A DNA stretch of 33,286 nt from an uncultured Bacilli bacterium (GCA_934132915.1 CAKPAK010000005.1:1-33286); one strand, 5' to 3'. Shown: positions 24,774-32,494, numbered from the stretch's first letter. Notes: a model not told the origin generated them from the sequence alone. A program made the numbers and translations.

Positions 24774-25631
24774 TTATTGATTTTCAAAACCAACTTTATT
24801 GATAAAATTCGTAATAATGACTTCTTCTACTTTTCCTCGTCTATTTCCTTTTGAATTAATGTTTCTTTTGGCTTCAATATGGTGAATAAAGTAGTCTTTG
24901 TATAATTCATTTACTAATAATGTGTTATGGTTGGAAAGCATGACATAGACGCCTTTTTTATCGAGTTCTTTGAATACTTTGGCTAATCTTCTTTGTTCTT
25001 CTTTTCCAAATCCTTCTTCTGTATAATGATTAAATGTTTGGGTATCAGAATCATAAGGGGGATCAAAGTAGACAAAGTCCCCTTTTTTGGCATCTTTGAC
25101 GGAATCTTCAAAATCAACACTTAAAATTCTTATTTCATTCATAGTCAAATAATTGCTAACGGTAATTAAATTTCCCCCATCATAAGTATTGATTTTTTCT
25201 TTTTTGCCATAGGGAACATTAAATTCGTTTTTGCTATTTACACGATAAAGGCCGTTAAAACAGGCTTTATTTAAATAAATTGTCCGTGCAGCTTTGGTAT
25301 AATCGGAAAGACGGTGATAACCTTTTTGGTCTCGATCTTTATTTCTGATCTCATAATAAAACTTTTCTGAATGTTCTGCCTCATAATGATTTAAAACATT
25401 GCACATTTTTTTGAATTTTTCTTCATCGCATAAGCATCGATAGACATTCATTAATTCTTGGTTTGAATCATTAATGACCGCTTTTTTAGGAGAAAGTTCA
25501 AATAATAATGCGCCTCCTCCGATGAATGGTTCATAATAAGTGTCAAATTCTTCTGGCACATATTTTTTTAATTTATCTAAAATTTGTCTTTTGCCACCAG
25601 CCCATTTTACAAAAGGTTTTCCTTTTAACAT
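24774..25631 (-). CDS. dam: DNA adenine-N6 methyltransferase (Dam/DpnM type)
   Basis: Transfers methyl from SAM to adenine N6. The 285 residues have FVKWAGGK (7-14), the SAM motif EPFIGGGAL (34-42) and the catalytic DPPY at 190-193 in the order X-I-IV of alpha-class (D12) enzymes. The C-terminal KRNINSKGNRRGKVEEVIITNF is typical of DpnM/Dam, whose target is usually GATC; the target here is inferred. No restriction endonuclease or other R-M gene is next to it, so it looks like an orphan regulator or phage-type methylase. GTAAGGAGG precedes the ATG and a TGATATAAT -10 lies upstream. Confidence 0.92.
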   Translation of the reverse strand: MLKGKPFVKWAGGKRQILDKLKKYVPEEFDTYYEPFIGGGALLFELSPKKAVINDSNQELMNVYRCLCDEEKFKKMCNVLNHYEAEHSEKFYYEIRNKDRDQKGYHRLSDYTKAARTIYLNKACFNGLYRVNSKNEFNVPYGKKEKINTYDGGNLITVSNYLTMNEIRILSVDFEDSVKDAKKGDFVYFDPPYDSDTQTFNHYTEEGFGKEEQRRLAKVFKELDKKGVYVMLSNHNTLLVNELYKDYFIHHIEAKRNINSKGNRRGKVEEVIITNFINKVGFENQ

Positions 25632-25664
25632 CTTGTTTCCTCCTTACACTTAGTAGTTATTCTT

Positions 25665-25673
25665 ATTATATCA
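25665..25673 (-). promoter_or_regulatory. Extended -10 promoter of the Dam gene
   Basis: TGATATAAT on the minus strand, 34-42 bases before the ATG at 25631. Confidence 0.55.
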
Positions 25674-25693
25674 TGATATTTTCAGATGGAAAA

Positions 25694-25728
25694 GAAAAAA
25701 AGGTAAAGTCTTTTTTTTTAATTACCTT
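25694..25728 (-). terminator. Terminator of the unknown 145-residue protein gene
   Basis: AAGGTAA and TTACCTT arms (25700-25706, 25722-25728), with TTTTTTC after the stem on the minus strand. The TAA stop is inside the stem. Confidence 0.65.
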
Positions 25729-26159
25729 CTTTTATGATTTTCTGGCAAATCAAATCCAAATATTTGTTTTAATTCTTCTATTCCATATTCAAATTGATTA
25801 TTTATTTCAATGGGGATATGTTTATCCTTCGTTACCAAGTCTACACCAAATTGTTTCACTTCGGAAAAATTTTCTTCTATTAATTCATATAAATTTTCTA
25901 ATTGAACAGGCATAATTTTTTTCACTTCTGGTGCGGTGATAATATAGCAAAGATTAGGAACAATTTGAAGGGAAATGATTCCCTTTCTAGCGAGGTACCA
26001 GGCATGTTCCATTTGATCAGTTCCTGCATTTGAAGTTAAATTTAATTTTGTTTCAATGTCGTCAAAACAACACCAATGGCGAGGATTTTTTTCATCGACC
26101 ATGCTTACTATAATTTCTCCAGTAGGTATAATTGCCACTACGCTACTACCGTATTCCAT
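25722..26159 (-). CDS. Unknown 145-residue cytoplasmic protein
   Basis: I do not recognise the family. It is a soluble protein beginning MEYGSSVVAIIPTGEIIVSM, with an early beta-rich section, paired Cys (HWCCFDDIET), then helices (QMEHAWYLARKGIISL; VQLENLYELIEENFSEVKQFGV) and a C-terminal QIFGFDLPENHKRR. No membrane segment or known catalytic motif. The ATG at 26159 has GTAAGGAGATG before it; a start 16 codons further upstream lacks any Shine-Dalgarno. It seems to form its own unit, ending in a terminator just before the Dam promoter. Good codon use and a clean ribosome site argue for a real gene. Confidence 0.7.
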   Translation of the reverse strand: MEYGSSVVAIIPTGEIIVSMVDEKNPRHWCCFDDIETKLNLTSNAGTDQMEHAWYLARKGIISLQIVPNLCYIITAPEVKKIMPVQLENLYELIEENFSEVKQFGVDLVTKDKHIPIEINNQFEYGIEELKQIFGFDLPENHKRR

Positions 26160-26273
26160 ATAACATCTCCTTACTCCGACTTCTTTTTGTTTTGGTCTTT
26201 TTATCATTTACCAATTTATACATGTAAAAGTCTTTTTGTGATCGATTTCTTTTTTGAAACAGATCCTATTATG

Positions 26274-26282
26274 ATTGTAACA
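26274..26282 (-). promoter_or_regulatory. Possible extended -10 promoter of the 145-residue protein gene
   Basis: TGTTACAAT on the minus strand, with a poor ATGACT -35 at 18 bases. The leader would be over 100 bases. Confidence 0.35.
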
Positions 26283-26328
26283 AACTTTTTTCGAAAAGTC
26301 ATTACAAAAAGCATTTTTTCTTCATTCT

Positions 26329-26350
26329 AAAAAAAGAGACCTTAGTCTCT
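26329..26350 (-). terminator. Strong terminator of the CotD-like gene
   Basis: AGAGAC, loop TAAG, GTCTCT, then six T on the minus strand, directly after the stop. Confidence 0.9.
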
Positions 26351-26352
26351 AA

Positions 26353-26688
26353 TTATCGAAAGCAGCAACATGAACCACATTGTTGTTGGGTAACGACATT
26401 TTCCTCACAACAAGTATATCTTGGTTGATAAGTATGGCGATAAATGTGATTATTAATGATCCTTGTGTTAATTGGGCATACGTGAGGGACTTCATGGACA
26501 AATGTTCGATTTACGATCCTTTCTCTTCCTGGTTCTATAATTGGATTCATCACATTGCCTTGCATAGGCATCATGTCGTAGCCTCCTACTTCATTATAAT
26601 TCATATTATCGTTTGTATTGGTATTGACATTTTGATTGGTGATGTTAATGTCTAAATCATCACGGCCCATCGTATCATTATAAAACAT
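26353..26688 (-). CDS. CotD-like spore-coat-type protein
   Basis: 111 residues. The N-terminal third is Asn/Asp/Met-rich (NITNQNVNTNTNDN), the middle carries RTFVHEVPHVCPINTRIINNHIYRHTYQPRY, and the C-terminus is Cys-rich (TCCEENVVTQQQCGSCCCF). The HEVPHVxPxxTxxxNxHxxxHxYxP pattern and terminal Cys cluster match CotD-family inner spore-coat proteins of Bacilli. If correct it implies a spore or spore-like coat, but no other sporulation gene is in the window, so the role is inferred. GGAGG lies 7 bases before the ATG. It is monocistronic with a strong terminator. Confidence 0.6.
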   Translation of the reverse strand: MFYNDTMGRDDLDINITNQNVNTNTNDNMNYNEVGGYDMMPMQGNVMNPIIEPGRERIVNRTFVHEVPHVCPINTRIINNHIYRHTYQPRYTCCEENVVTQQQCGSCCCFR

Positions 26689-26710
26689 CAAAATTCCTCC
26701 TTTTCTAGTT

Positions 26711-26719
26711 TATTTTATG
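26711..26719 (-). promoter_or_regulatory. Sporulation-sigma-like -10 box upstream of the CotD-like gene
   Basis: CATAAAATA on the minus strand, about 23 bases before the ATG, matches the CATAnnnTA box of SigK and nearly the CATACAMT box of SigE. No matching -35 is at the right spacing, and it also resembles a plain TAAAAT. Confidence 0.3.
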
Positions 26720-26761
26720 AGGAAGTTTGATTTTTACTTAATATAAATAACTAGGTTAAGA

Positions 26762-27538
26762 TTATTTTTTTAAAATATCCAAAACATGGGTAGAAGAACC
26801 TAATAATTCTTTTCTTTCACAATTTTTTAAATGGTAATTTAAAAATACTTCAAAAGTACTATCGTCCATTTTATTTAATGTATCTTTAATATAGCTACTT
26901 GCTCCATCAGAGGCAATGATTTTCAGGCGTTTTAAGTGGGTTTTGTTCTTAAGAAAATTAATGTCTTCTAAGCGAACATAATCATATAATTCATTTCCTT
27001 TTTCTAAAATATGAAAAGTACTATCTACTTTTTTTTCTTCAATGGATTGTTGCATGTTTCCTTCTTTAAAGCCATGGGTAATGAGAGCATACTCATTCAT
27101 ACAGTATGAAATAAAGAGGATACCGTTTGGTTTTAATACTCGTTTTGCTTCTTCGATGGCTTGAATTTGTTCCGTTCTTTTTTTTAAGTGATAGATTGGA
27201 CCAAAGAGCAAAACAGCATCATAAGTATTTTCATTTAAAAAAGATAAGTCTAGAGCATTTCCTAAATAACTTTTTAGGCTAGGATTTTTCTTTTGAATGA
27301 CTTTTAAATTGTGTTTTACTAATTCAACGGCTTCGACATTGTATCCTTTTTTTTCTAAATATAGACTATATTTTCCTGTGCCTGCTCCAACATCTAAAAT
27401 TTTGGCTCCTGTTTTTATATATTTTTCAATATAGGTTAAATTGGTTTTCCATTCTACTTGTCCTCTCCTAGAATCTAGGCGTTTCTCTTCATTAAATTTA
27501 TTGTAGTAATCTTCTAATAATTTTGTGTTACTGGTCAT
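26762..27538 (-). CDS. Class I SAM-dependent methyltransferase (type 11)
   Basis: 258 residues with motif I ILDVGAGTGKYSL (about 47-59), an acidic residue ending strand 2 (VEAVELV), NTYDAVLLFGPIYHL as the motif IV region and RVLKPNGILFISYC as motif VI. The Asp/Tyr-rich N-terminus (TKLLEDYYNKFNEEKRLDSRRG) resembles small-molecule methyltransferases; the acceptor is unknown. It starts 4 bases after the stop of the DUF308 fusion gene with only a weak ribosome site (AGAAGAG), suggesting translational coupling. An operon with the papain-like fusion is the best context clue. Confidence 0.85.
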   Translation of the reverse strand: MTSNTKLLEDYYNKFNEEKRLDSRRGQVEWKTNLTYIEKYIKTGAKILDVGAGTGKYSLYLEKKGYNVEAVELVKHNLKVIQKKNPSLKSYLGNALDLSFLNENTYDAVLLFGPIYHLKKRTEQIQAIEEAKRVLKPNGILFISYCMNEYALITHGFKEGNMQQSIEEKKVDSTFHILEKGNELYDYVRLEDINFLKNKTHLKRLKIIASDGASSYIKDTLNKMDDSTFEVFLNYHLKNCERKELLGSSTHVLDILKK

Positions 27539-27542
27539 TCTA

Positions 27543-28823
27543 TCACGCTCTTCTATCTTTGTTATAAATTTCTTTATAAATAATATTTGTATTTTTATTT
27601 TTTAATTTGCGATTTAAATAATCATAGTATGTTCCAGGAGTAATTAATCCATTAATAGAAAGAATATCTGTTCCACTTTTTCCAATAATATCATCAGCTA
27701 AAAAGCAACAGTTGGTTCCTAAAACATAGTATGTTTTATATTTCCCCGATTTAAATTTATAGAACTTGGCGGCGGTTCTTTGGTAAAGCTTGGCGGCATA
27801 ACTTTTTCCCTCTTGATAATTTTTATCGATTTTATGATCCCAAGGGTAAGTGTTTTCTAATAACTCTTTTATCCGAAGAGAGACTTTTTTCTTTTGAAGT
27901 TCTGTTAAGCAAATGCCAAAATCAAAAATGGTTTTTTTGCTGTTATCAATACAAAAATTAATATATTCTTTTTTACTTTTGACCATAAATAAGACCCCAT
28001 CGCCAAATAATTCTCCAACATATCTTGATCCTTCATCGTAACATCCATAAGAGATAACTTTTCCATCAAAATAAATATCAATATGCCCCATACGATTAAA
28101 TCCTCGATTAGAGGTATGGATTAAGATATTTAAATCGGCTTTTTTGGCATCCATGTTATGGTAGGAATAAGTATTTTGATCTTTAACTTCGAGATTTCTA
28201 TTAATCTCGATCATAACGGAATAAGGAATCATCGCTTCGATAATTTTGGGGAGTGTGATTTTAATTTTTCGTTTGAAATTATTTTTGGTTTTTAGAGGAA
28301 GGATTTGAATTAAGGCATCCCAAATAAAGGATATTCCTAGGAAGATGGCATAGATGGCTACACAGATGAGAAAATTCTCTAATTTTCCTAGTGGAGAGAA
28401 AATAATGGGAAGAGAGATAGCTAAATAAAGGCATCCTAATAAAAAGTAGCGAACGCCAAAATTTTCTTTGGTTTTGATTTCTAAGTAACCCATAATATAC
28501 TGACTGATTCCTAAAATGGTTAAATATATAGCAAAAAGAAGAGGCGCAAGGCTGAAAATAAATTCAGGAAGAAGGGAAAATAACAGGCAAATGGCTAAAT
28601 GGAAAAGACAAGAATATAGTGCTTTTTTCCTTTTCTTTTTACTTTGATGCCTGAAATAAAGACGGATTAGTTCTACAAAAGCATTTCCCCATAATAAGAA
28701 GATAATGGTAGAAATAATTTCTTGATAAAGTTGATTTTTTCCAATCATTAAGATTATTCCTACGGATAAAAAAATTATTCCCATAGCAAATGTTGATGTA
28801 AATTCATAGTACTTCTCTTTCAT
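27543..28823 (-). CDS. DUF308 membrane protein fused to a permuted papain-like (NlpC/P60-type) domain
   Basis: 426 residues in two parts. Residues 8-175 hold about six membrane helices in the DUF308/HdeD style. Residues about 230-405 look like a permuted papain-fold hydrolase: His247 comes first (RMGHIDIYFDGKVISYG), and the likely nucleophile follows in TNCCFLADDII (Cys372 or 373), then NGLITPGTYYDYL. His before Cys is the order of permuted NlpC/P60 proteins (YiiX/YaeF, DUF4105). The reaction could be amide or thioester hydrolysis or acyl transfer at a membrane. CTTAAGGAGG precedes the ATG. It shares an operon with the downstream methyltransferase. The fusion and catalysis are inference; the membrane part is clear. 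Confidence 0.65.
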   Translation of the reverse strand: MKEKYYEFTSTFAMGIIFLSVGIILMIGKNQLYQEIISTIIFLLWGNAFVELIRLYFRHQSKKKRKKALYSCLFHLAICLLFSLLPEFIFSLAPLLFAIYLTILGISQYIMGYLEIKTKENFGVRYFLLGCLYLAISLPIIFSPLGKLENFLICVAIYAIFLGISFIWDALIQILPLKTKNNFKRKIKITLPKIIEAMIPYSVMIEINRNLEVKDQNTYSYHNMDAKKADLNILIHTSNRGFNRMGHIDIYFDGKVISYGCYDEGSRYVGELFGDGVLFMVKSKKEYINFCIDNSKKTIFDFGICLTELQKKKVSLRIKELLENTYPWDHKIDKNYQEGKSYAAKLYQRTAAKFYKFKSGKYKTYYVLGTNCCFLADDIIGKSGTDILSINGLITPGTYYDYLNRKLKNKNTNIIYKEIYNKDRRA

Positions 28824-28846
28824 CCTATTCCTCCTTAAGTATTTTT

Positions 28847-28852
28847 ATTATA
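28847..28852 (-). promoter_or_regulatory. -10 box of the DUF308-fusion operon
   Basis: TATAAT on the minus strand about 24 bases before the ATG. The -35 (TATTCT) is poor. Confidence 0.45.
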
Positions 28853-28926
28853 CTATAAATAAAAGAAAAAGAATATCTTATTTTTTTCCTTGGAAAATAC
28901 TTCTATAGAATTACTAAAGCGATAAA

Positions 28927-28953
28927 GAAAAAGTATCTTATAAAGAAGATACT
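28927..28953 (-). terminator. Terminator of the metal-exporter-MutS operon
   Basis: AGTATCTT and AAGATACT (8-base arms, 28932-28939 and 28946-28953) around a 6-base loop, then TTTTCTTT on the minus strand. Confidence 0.8.
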
Positions 28954-28969
28954 GAATAAAAATAGATGA

Positions 28970-30706
28970 TTAGATAATCTCTAACTTTTCCATTAAATAC
29001 TTAGCATTTGTACTACTACATTTTCCTGGTCTTATTTTATAGTCAAATTTTATTTTATTTCCTTCATAATATTCTTTAACATGATAATTACTAATATTTT
29101 TTTCATCACAAAGTTCAAAATCGTGTGTAGTTAAAATGGTAATGACTTGTTTATTTTGAAGTCGTTTTATTACTTTTTTGGCGCCATAAATTCGATCTTG
29201 ATAATTGGTTCCCTTAAAAATTTCATCAATTAAAACGAGCATGTTGCCATGACCAAGATAAGTCATTGCGTCTTTAATTCTTAGTAATTCTCCATAGAAA
29301 GTCGAAATGCCTTTTTCAATATCATCATTAACGCGCATGGATGTAAATATTTTTAAATAAGCAGAGGAAAAAGAAGTGGCGCAAACATAAGTTCCCGCAT
29401 TCATTAGAATAAGGTTAATTCCAATGGTTCTTAAGAAAGAAGTTTTTCCTCCCATATTAGAGCCTGTAATAATGTTTACTTTTGCCGTGGTAGAAAAATC
29501 ATTTGGAACACAAATGGCTTCTTGAAGTAAGGGGTGTTTTAAATTTTGGAAATGAATTTCGACTTCTTCAAGAAGATGAGGAAAACAGTTTTCTTGTTGT
29601 AAAATTCCCATGCCAGCTAGGCTGATCATAGATTCTAACTCTTCTATCGCCAAAATGATATTTTTTAGTTTGGAGAAATCTTTTTTTAAAAAGGCAAGAA
29701 AATAGGTACGAGAAAAAAGATTTATACAAAACATTCCATTCAAAAGAAAACTAAATAATAAATTATCTTTGATGCTATTTAACGTGTCTAAATGATTGAT
29801 TTTATTGGTAATTTGTTGAGAGGATACGACTTCTTTTTCTATCTTTTTTAATTTAAAAGAATGGAATTCTTTCGTAAGTATAACTTTTACTATTGATGGT
29901 ATTTTGTTATATGCCGTAATTAGTGTTGTAATGTTTTGAAAATCTTCTTGATAAATAAAAGTATACATAAAAGAGATTAGATAGTTAAAAAGAAACATTC
30001 CATAAAAGTATTTTAGACTAACAAAATGAAAAATTCCTGAGATAAGTAAAATGAATGAAAGCATTGTACATCCGCCTGCAATGAGATAATCTTTAGAAGG
30101 CGTTTTTTCTTCCTTTTGAATGGCATTGAAAACTTTCGATAAGTCAATTTCTTTTTGATCATAATTTTGCATTTCGACTTGATAATTTATCATCCAATTG
30201 GGATCATTTGCTAGTTCTTCAATTGCTTCTTGTTCTTTTTTTAAAGAGACGGAAGAAAGTTTGGGATTTTGAAGTTTTTGAAAAAGTTTTCTTTTTCCGC
30301 CTACGGTTTTACAAACAGATAAATACTGAAATAAGGAATTTTGACCAATAATGTCTAAATCTTTAAGATAGGATGTGTTTTCTTCTAAAAATTCCTCTCC
30401 TGTTTCTTTTGAATTTTTCCATTTTCCATTTTCTCTATCAAGATATTTATTGATTATTTTTAAATAAGTTTCGTAGTAGTGATATTGTTTAAAATACTTT
30501 TCATGAATGAAGATTAGACCTAAAAAGGCGATTAAGGATAAAATAAAAATGATTTGAAAAAAAGTTTGATAATAATAATATTTTAAAATAAAACTCATTA
30601 TCATCACGATAAAAATGATTCCTCTTAAGGTTGCTATTGTATTCACTTTTTTTTCTAAATTTAATTTTTGATCGAAATATTGTTGATATTCTAGCTTCTT
30701 TTTCAC
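28970..30706 (-). CDS. Membrane-embedded MutS-family ATPase
   Basis: 578 residues. Two membrane helices near 29-67, two more near 207-252 and possibly one near 313-331 interrupt a MutS-type core/lever region. The C-terminal ATPase (MutS domain V) is complete: Walker A GSNMGGKTS (415-423), composite-site segment STFYGELLRIK (468-478), Walker B LVLIDEIFKGTN with Asp494-Glu495, and switch His528 (LTTHDF). No mismatch-recognition domain I (Phe-x-Glu) is seen, so ordinary mismatch repair is unlikely; membrane MutS homologues of this type have no established role. The start is a GTG with GGAGG 8 bases before it. It follows the exporter-like permease gene by 15 bases and shares its terminator. Confidence 0.85.
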   Translation of the reverse strand: MKKKLEYQQYFDQKLNLEKKVNTIATLRGIIFIVMIMSFILKYYYYQTFFQIIFILSLIAFLGLIFIHEKYFKQYHYYETYLKIINKYLDRENGKWKNSKETGEEFLEENTSYLKDLDIIGQNSLFQYLSVCKTVGGKRKLFQKLQNPKLSSVSLKKEQEAIEELANDPNWMINYQVEMQNYDQKEIDLSKVFNAIQKEEKTPSKDYLIAGGCTMLSFILLISGIFHFVSLKYFYGMFLFNYLISFMYTFIYQEDFQNITTLITAYNKIPSIVKVILTKEFHSFKLKKIEKEVVSSQQITNKINHLDTLNSIKDNLLFSFLLNGMFCINLFSRTYFLAFLKKDFSKLKNIILAIEELESMISLAGMGILQQENCFPHLLEEVEIHFQNLKHPLLQEAICVPNDFSTTAKVNIITGSNMGGKTSFLRTIGINLILMNAGTYVCATSFSSAYLKIFTSMRVNDDIEKGISTFYGELLRIKDAMTYLGHGNMLVLIDEIFKGTNYQDRIYGAKKVIKRLQNKQVITILTTHDFELCDEKNISNYHVKEYYEGNKIKFDYKIRPGKCSSTNAKYLMEKLEII

Positions 30707-30721
30707 AATTTGTTCCTCCTT

Positions 30722-31561
30722 TTACTGAATTTGAGAAAGTATCGTTAAAATCATTCCACTTATTGTGCCAATTGAATAAATCAGGATTAAAATTTTTAAA
30801 TTTTCTTGAAGATCTTTATTATTCTTAAATAATACAAGAAGCGCGACGCCACTTCCTGTTAATAATCCAGCAATAAGACTTGAAAAGGATAAAATTTTAT
30901 TGAGATAAAGTTCGGTTAAGATGATTGAGGATGCACAGCTGGGAATTAGACCAATAAGACTAGCAAGAAAAGGGGTAAAAATAGAGTTTTGATGAAAAAT
31001 TCCTTTTAAGTAGTCTTCCAATCCATAATGCATAATTAAATTAATGAAAAATGTTGTTATTAAGATGAAGAGAATTGTATTTAAGGTGTGATTTAAACTA
31101 GAAGAAAAAATTCCTTTTTCACAGTGACAATGTTCTTGGTTACATAATTCTTTTAATTTATTTTCTTTTGTTCTCTGAAAAAAGAAATCAATGATGATTC
31201 CGGATAAGATACCGATTACTACCTTTAATCCTAGTATAGAAAAAATGAGGCTGCTACTTGATTTTTTTGCGAGTAAAATGGGTAGCATTTCGTCACTTGT
31301 GGATAAATAAATGCTAATTAAGGTACCTAAAGAAATTATTCTTGTAACATAAAAATTAGTCGCAACAACGGAAAATCCACATTGAGGAACGACACCAAAT
31401 ATTCCGCCTAAAATGGGTCCAAATCGTCCAGCGTTTTCAATGATTTTTTGAGCTTTTTTTTGATATTTGTGTTCAATCATTTCAAGAAGAAGAAAAGTTA
31501 GCCATAAAAAAGGGAGTAATTTTAATGAATCCACTAGAGTATCTTTTATTACTTCTTGCAT
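30722..31561 (-). CDS. Putative metal/arsenic efflux permease (10TM exporter, ArsP_2-like)
   Basis: About 279 residues with eight to ten membrane helices in two repeats. Each repeat has a conserved proline-cysteine element: FGVVPQCGFSVVATNFY and IGLIPSCASSIILTELYL, the pattern of the PF11449 heavy-metal-exporter family. A hydrophilic loop between repeats carries a Cys/His cluster (ELCNQEHCHCEKG, about residues 138-150) that could bind metal. The substrate is unknown; manganese or arsenic-type cargo has been proposed for relatives. The ATG at 31561 has GCGAGGTG before it; an ATG 5 codons earlier contains that site. It is the first gene of the operon with the membrane MutS. Confidence 0.75.
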   Translation of the reverse strand: MQEVIKDTLVDSLKLLPFLWLTFLLLEMIEHKYQKKAQKIIENAGRFGPILGGIFGVVPQCGFSVVATNFYVTRIISLGTLISIYLSTSDEMLPILLAKKSSSSLIFSILGLKVVIGILSGIIIDFFFQRTKENKLKELCNQEHCHCEKGIFSSSLNHTLNTILFILITTFFINLIMHYGLEDYLKGIFHQNSIFTPFLASLIGLIPSCASSIILTELYLNKILSFSSLIAGLLTGSGVALLVLFKNNKDLQENLKILILIYSIGTISGMILTILSQIQ

Positions 31562-31583
31562 ATTTTCACCTCGCATTTATTTA

Positions 31584-31612
31584 ATGGTAACATAATAAGG
31601 AATGAGAGTCAA
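31584..31612 (-). promoter_or_regulatory. Promoter of the metal-exporter-MutS operon
   Basis: TTGACT, a 17-base spacer and TACCAT on the minus strand, about 23 bases before the ATG at 31561. Confidence 0.65.
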
Positions 31613-31628
31613 TTGATTTTTTTAACGG

Positions 31629-31659
31629 AAAAAGATAAGGTTTTTCCTGCCTTATCTTT
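31629..31659 (-). terminator. Hairpin terminator of the rhodanese gene, overlapping its stop codon
   Basis: AAAGATAAGG and CCTTATCTTT (perfect 10-base arms, 31650-31659 and 31631-31640) with a 9-base loop. The T tail is short (TTCC). Confidence 0.55.
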
Positions 31660-31948
31660 GAGTGAAAAATTTTTGATATTCTTGATATCCACCTTGAAGA
31701 TTGATCATTTGATATCCAAAACGATTTAAACGATTGGCTATTTCTCTTGATTGTTCTCCTGTTTCGCAATAGAGATAATAAAGTCTGTATTTGCTTAAGT
31801 AATGGCTATAATTATTTAAGAGATTATAATAGGGAATATTTATTGCCCCCTCAATATGCCCTAAATGATAATCATAAGAACTTCTAATATCAATGATATT
31901 ATTTGGTTTTAAGGAGAATAATTCTGTGACACTAATTTCTGACAACAT
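31652..31948 (-). CDS. Single-domain rhodanese (sulfurtransferase)
   Basis: 98 residues forming one rhodanese domain: IIDIRSSYDYHLGHIEGAINIPY, then the active-site loop YCETGEQSREIANRL, in which the Cys is the persulfide carrier and CxxGxxR is intact, then GYQMINLQGGYQEYQ. It is cytoplasmic, with no signal peptide. It probably moves sulfane sulfur, as GlpE/YqhL-type proteins do; its partner is unknown. The ATG at 31948 has AGAGGTGG before it. It has its own promoter and terminator. Confidence 0.85.
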   Translation of the reverse strand: MLSEISVTELFSLKPNNIIDIRSSYDYHLGHIEGAINIPYYNLLNNYSHYLSKYRLYYLYCETGEQSREIANRLNRFGYQMINLQGGYQEYQKFFTQR

Positions 31949-31963
31949 CACCACCTCTACTTT

Positions 31964-31992
31964 AATATATTAAAGATGTTTTTTTTGGTCAG
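31964..31992 (-). promoter_or_regulatory. Promoter of the rhodanese gene
   Basis: CTGACC, a 17-base spacer with an A8 tract and TATATT on the minus strand, about 15-45 bases before the ATG. Confidence 0.55.
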
Positions 31993-32045
31993 TGCAGAAA
32001 TCTATTTTCTTACTTGTTCTCAATCTTATTTATTCAGATTTCGAT

Positions 32046-32384
32046 TTAATGGTCACACGATTTTTGTCTTATCTTTTTTAGGGGTGGTGCTATCTCTTCT
32101 TTTTCTTTGGCGAAGTAATTTGGGCACCAAAATCCTAATTTATCCGGAATATCACTCGTTATATATAATTCACAATATCCAATTTGTTCTCTTACCTCCT
32201 CGTATGAAAGGTTTTGATATTCACTATTTTCTTCAATAATACAATCTAGTAATTCATCTGATATTGCGTATTCACAATTCTGACAGCATTCACTTTCTAA
32301 TTTTTGGCGGTGCATTTTCATCTGATTGTTCATTGATTCTAAATCTTGGTTATAGAAATTTTTTTCAAAGATTTTGGTCGACAT
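32046..32384 (-). CDS. Unknown small Cys-rich protein, possible metal binder
   Basis: 112 residues, acidic, no membrane helix, seven Cys: CCQNC in the first third, then LLDC, GYC, FWC and a terminal SCDH. The spacing (CxxC followed by scattered single Cys, with LGFWCPNYF) suggests a zinc or iron-sulfur site, but I know no family. GGAAGGAGA lies 6 bases before the ATG. It lies just upstream of the rhodanese gene, 97 bases away, with a promoter between, so a shared sulfur theme is only suggestive. Confidence 0.7.
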   Translation of the reverse strand: MSTKIFEKNFYNQDLESMNNQMKMHRQKLESECCQNCEYAISDELLDCIIEENSEYQNLSYEEVREQIGYCELYITSDIPDKLGFWCPNYFAKEKEEIAPPLKKIRQKSCDH

Positions 32385-32494
32385 ATCGATTCTCCTTCCT
32401 TTTTAGCATTTTTTTCTTATTTTCATCCCATTGTCTAAAGAATAAAATGAGGTGTAAGTCCCATATCCCCTATGATCATTTTTCTAGAAATTGA

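Noticed and set aside
28970..30706. Ordinary mismatch-repair MutS or MutS2
   Set aside because: Membrane helices are present, and the mismatch-recognition domain and MutS2 Smr domain are absent.
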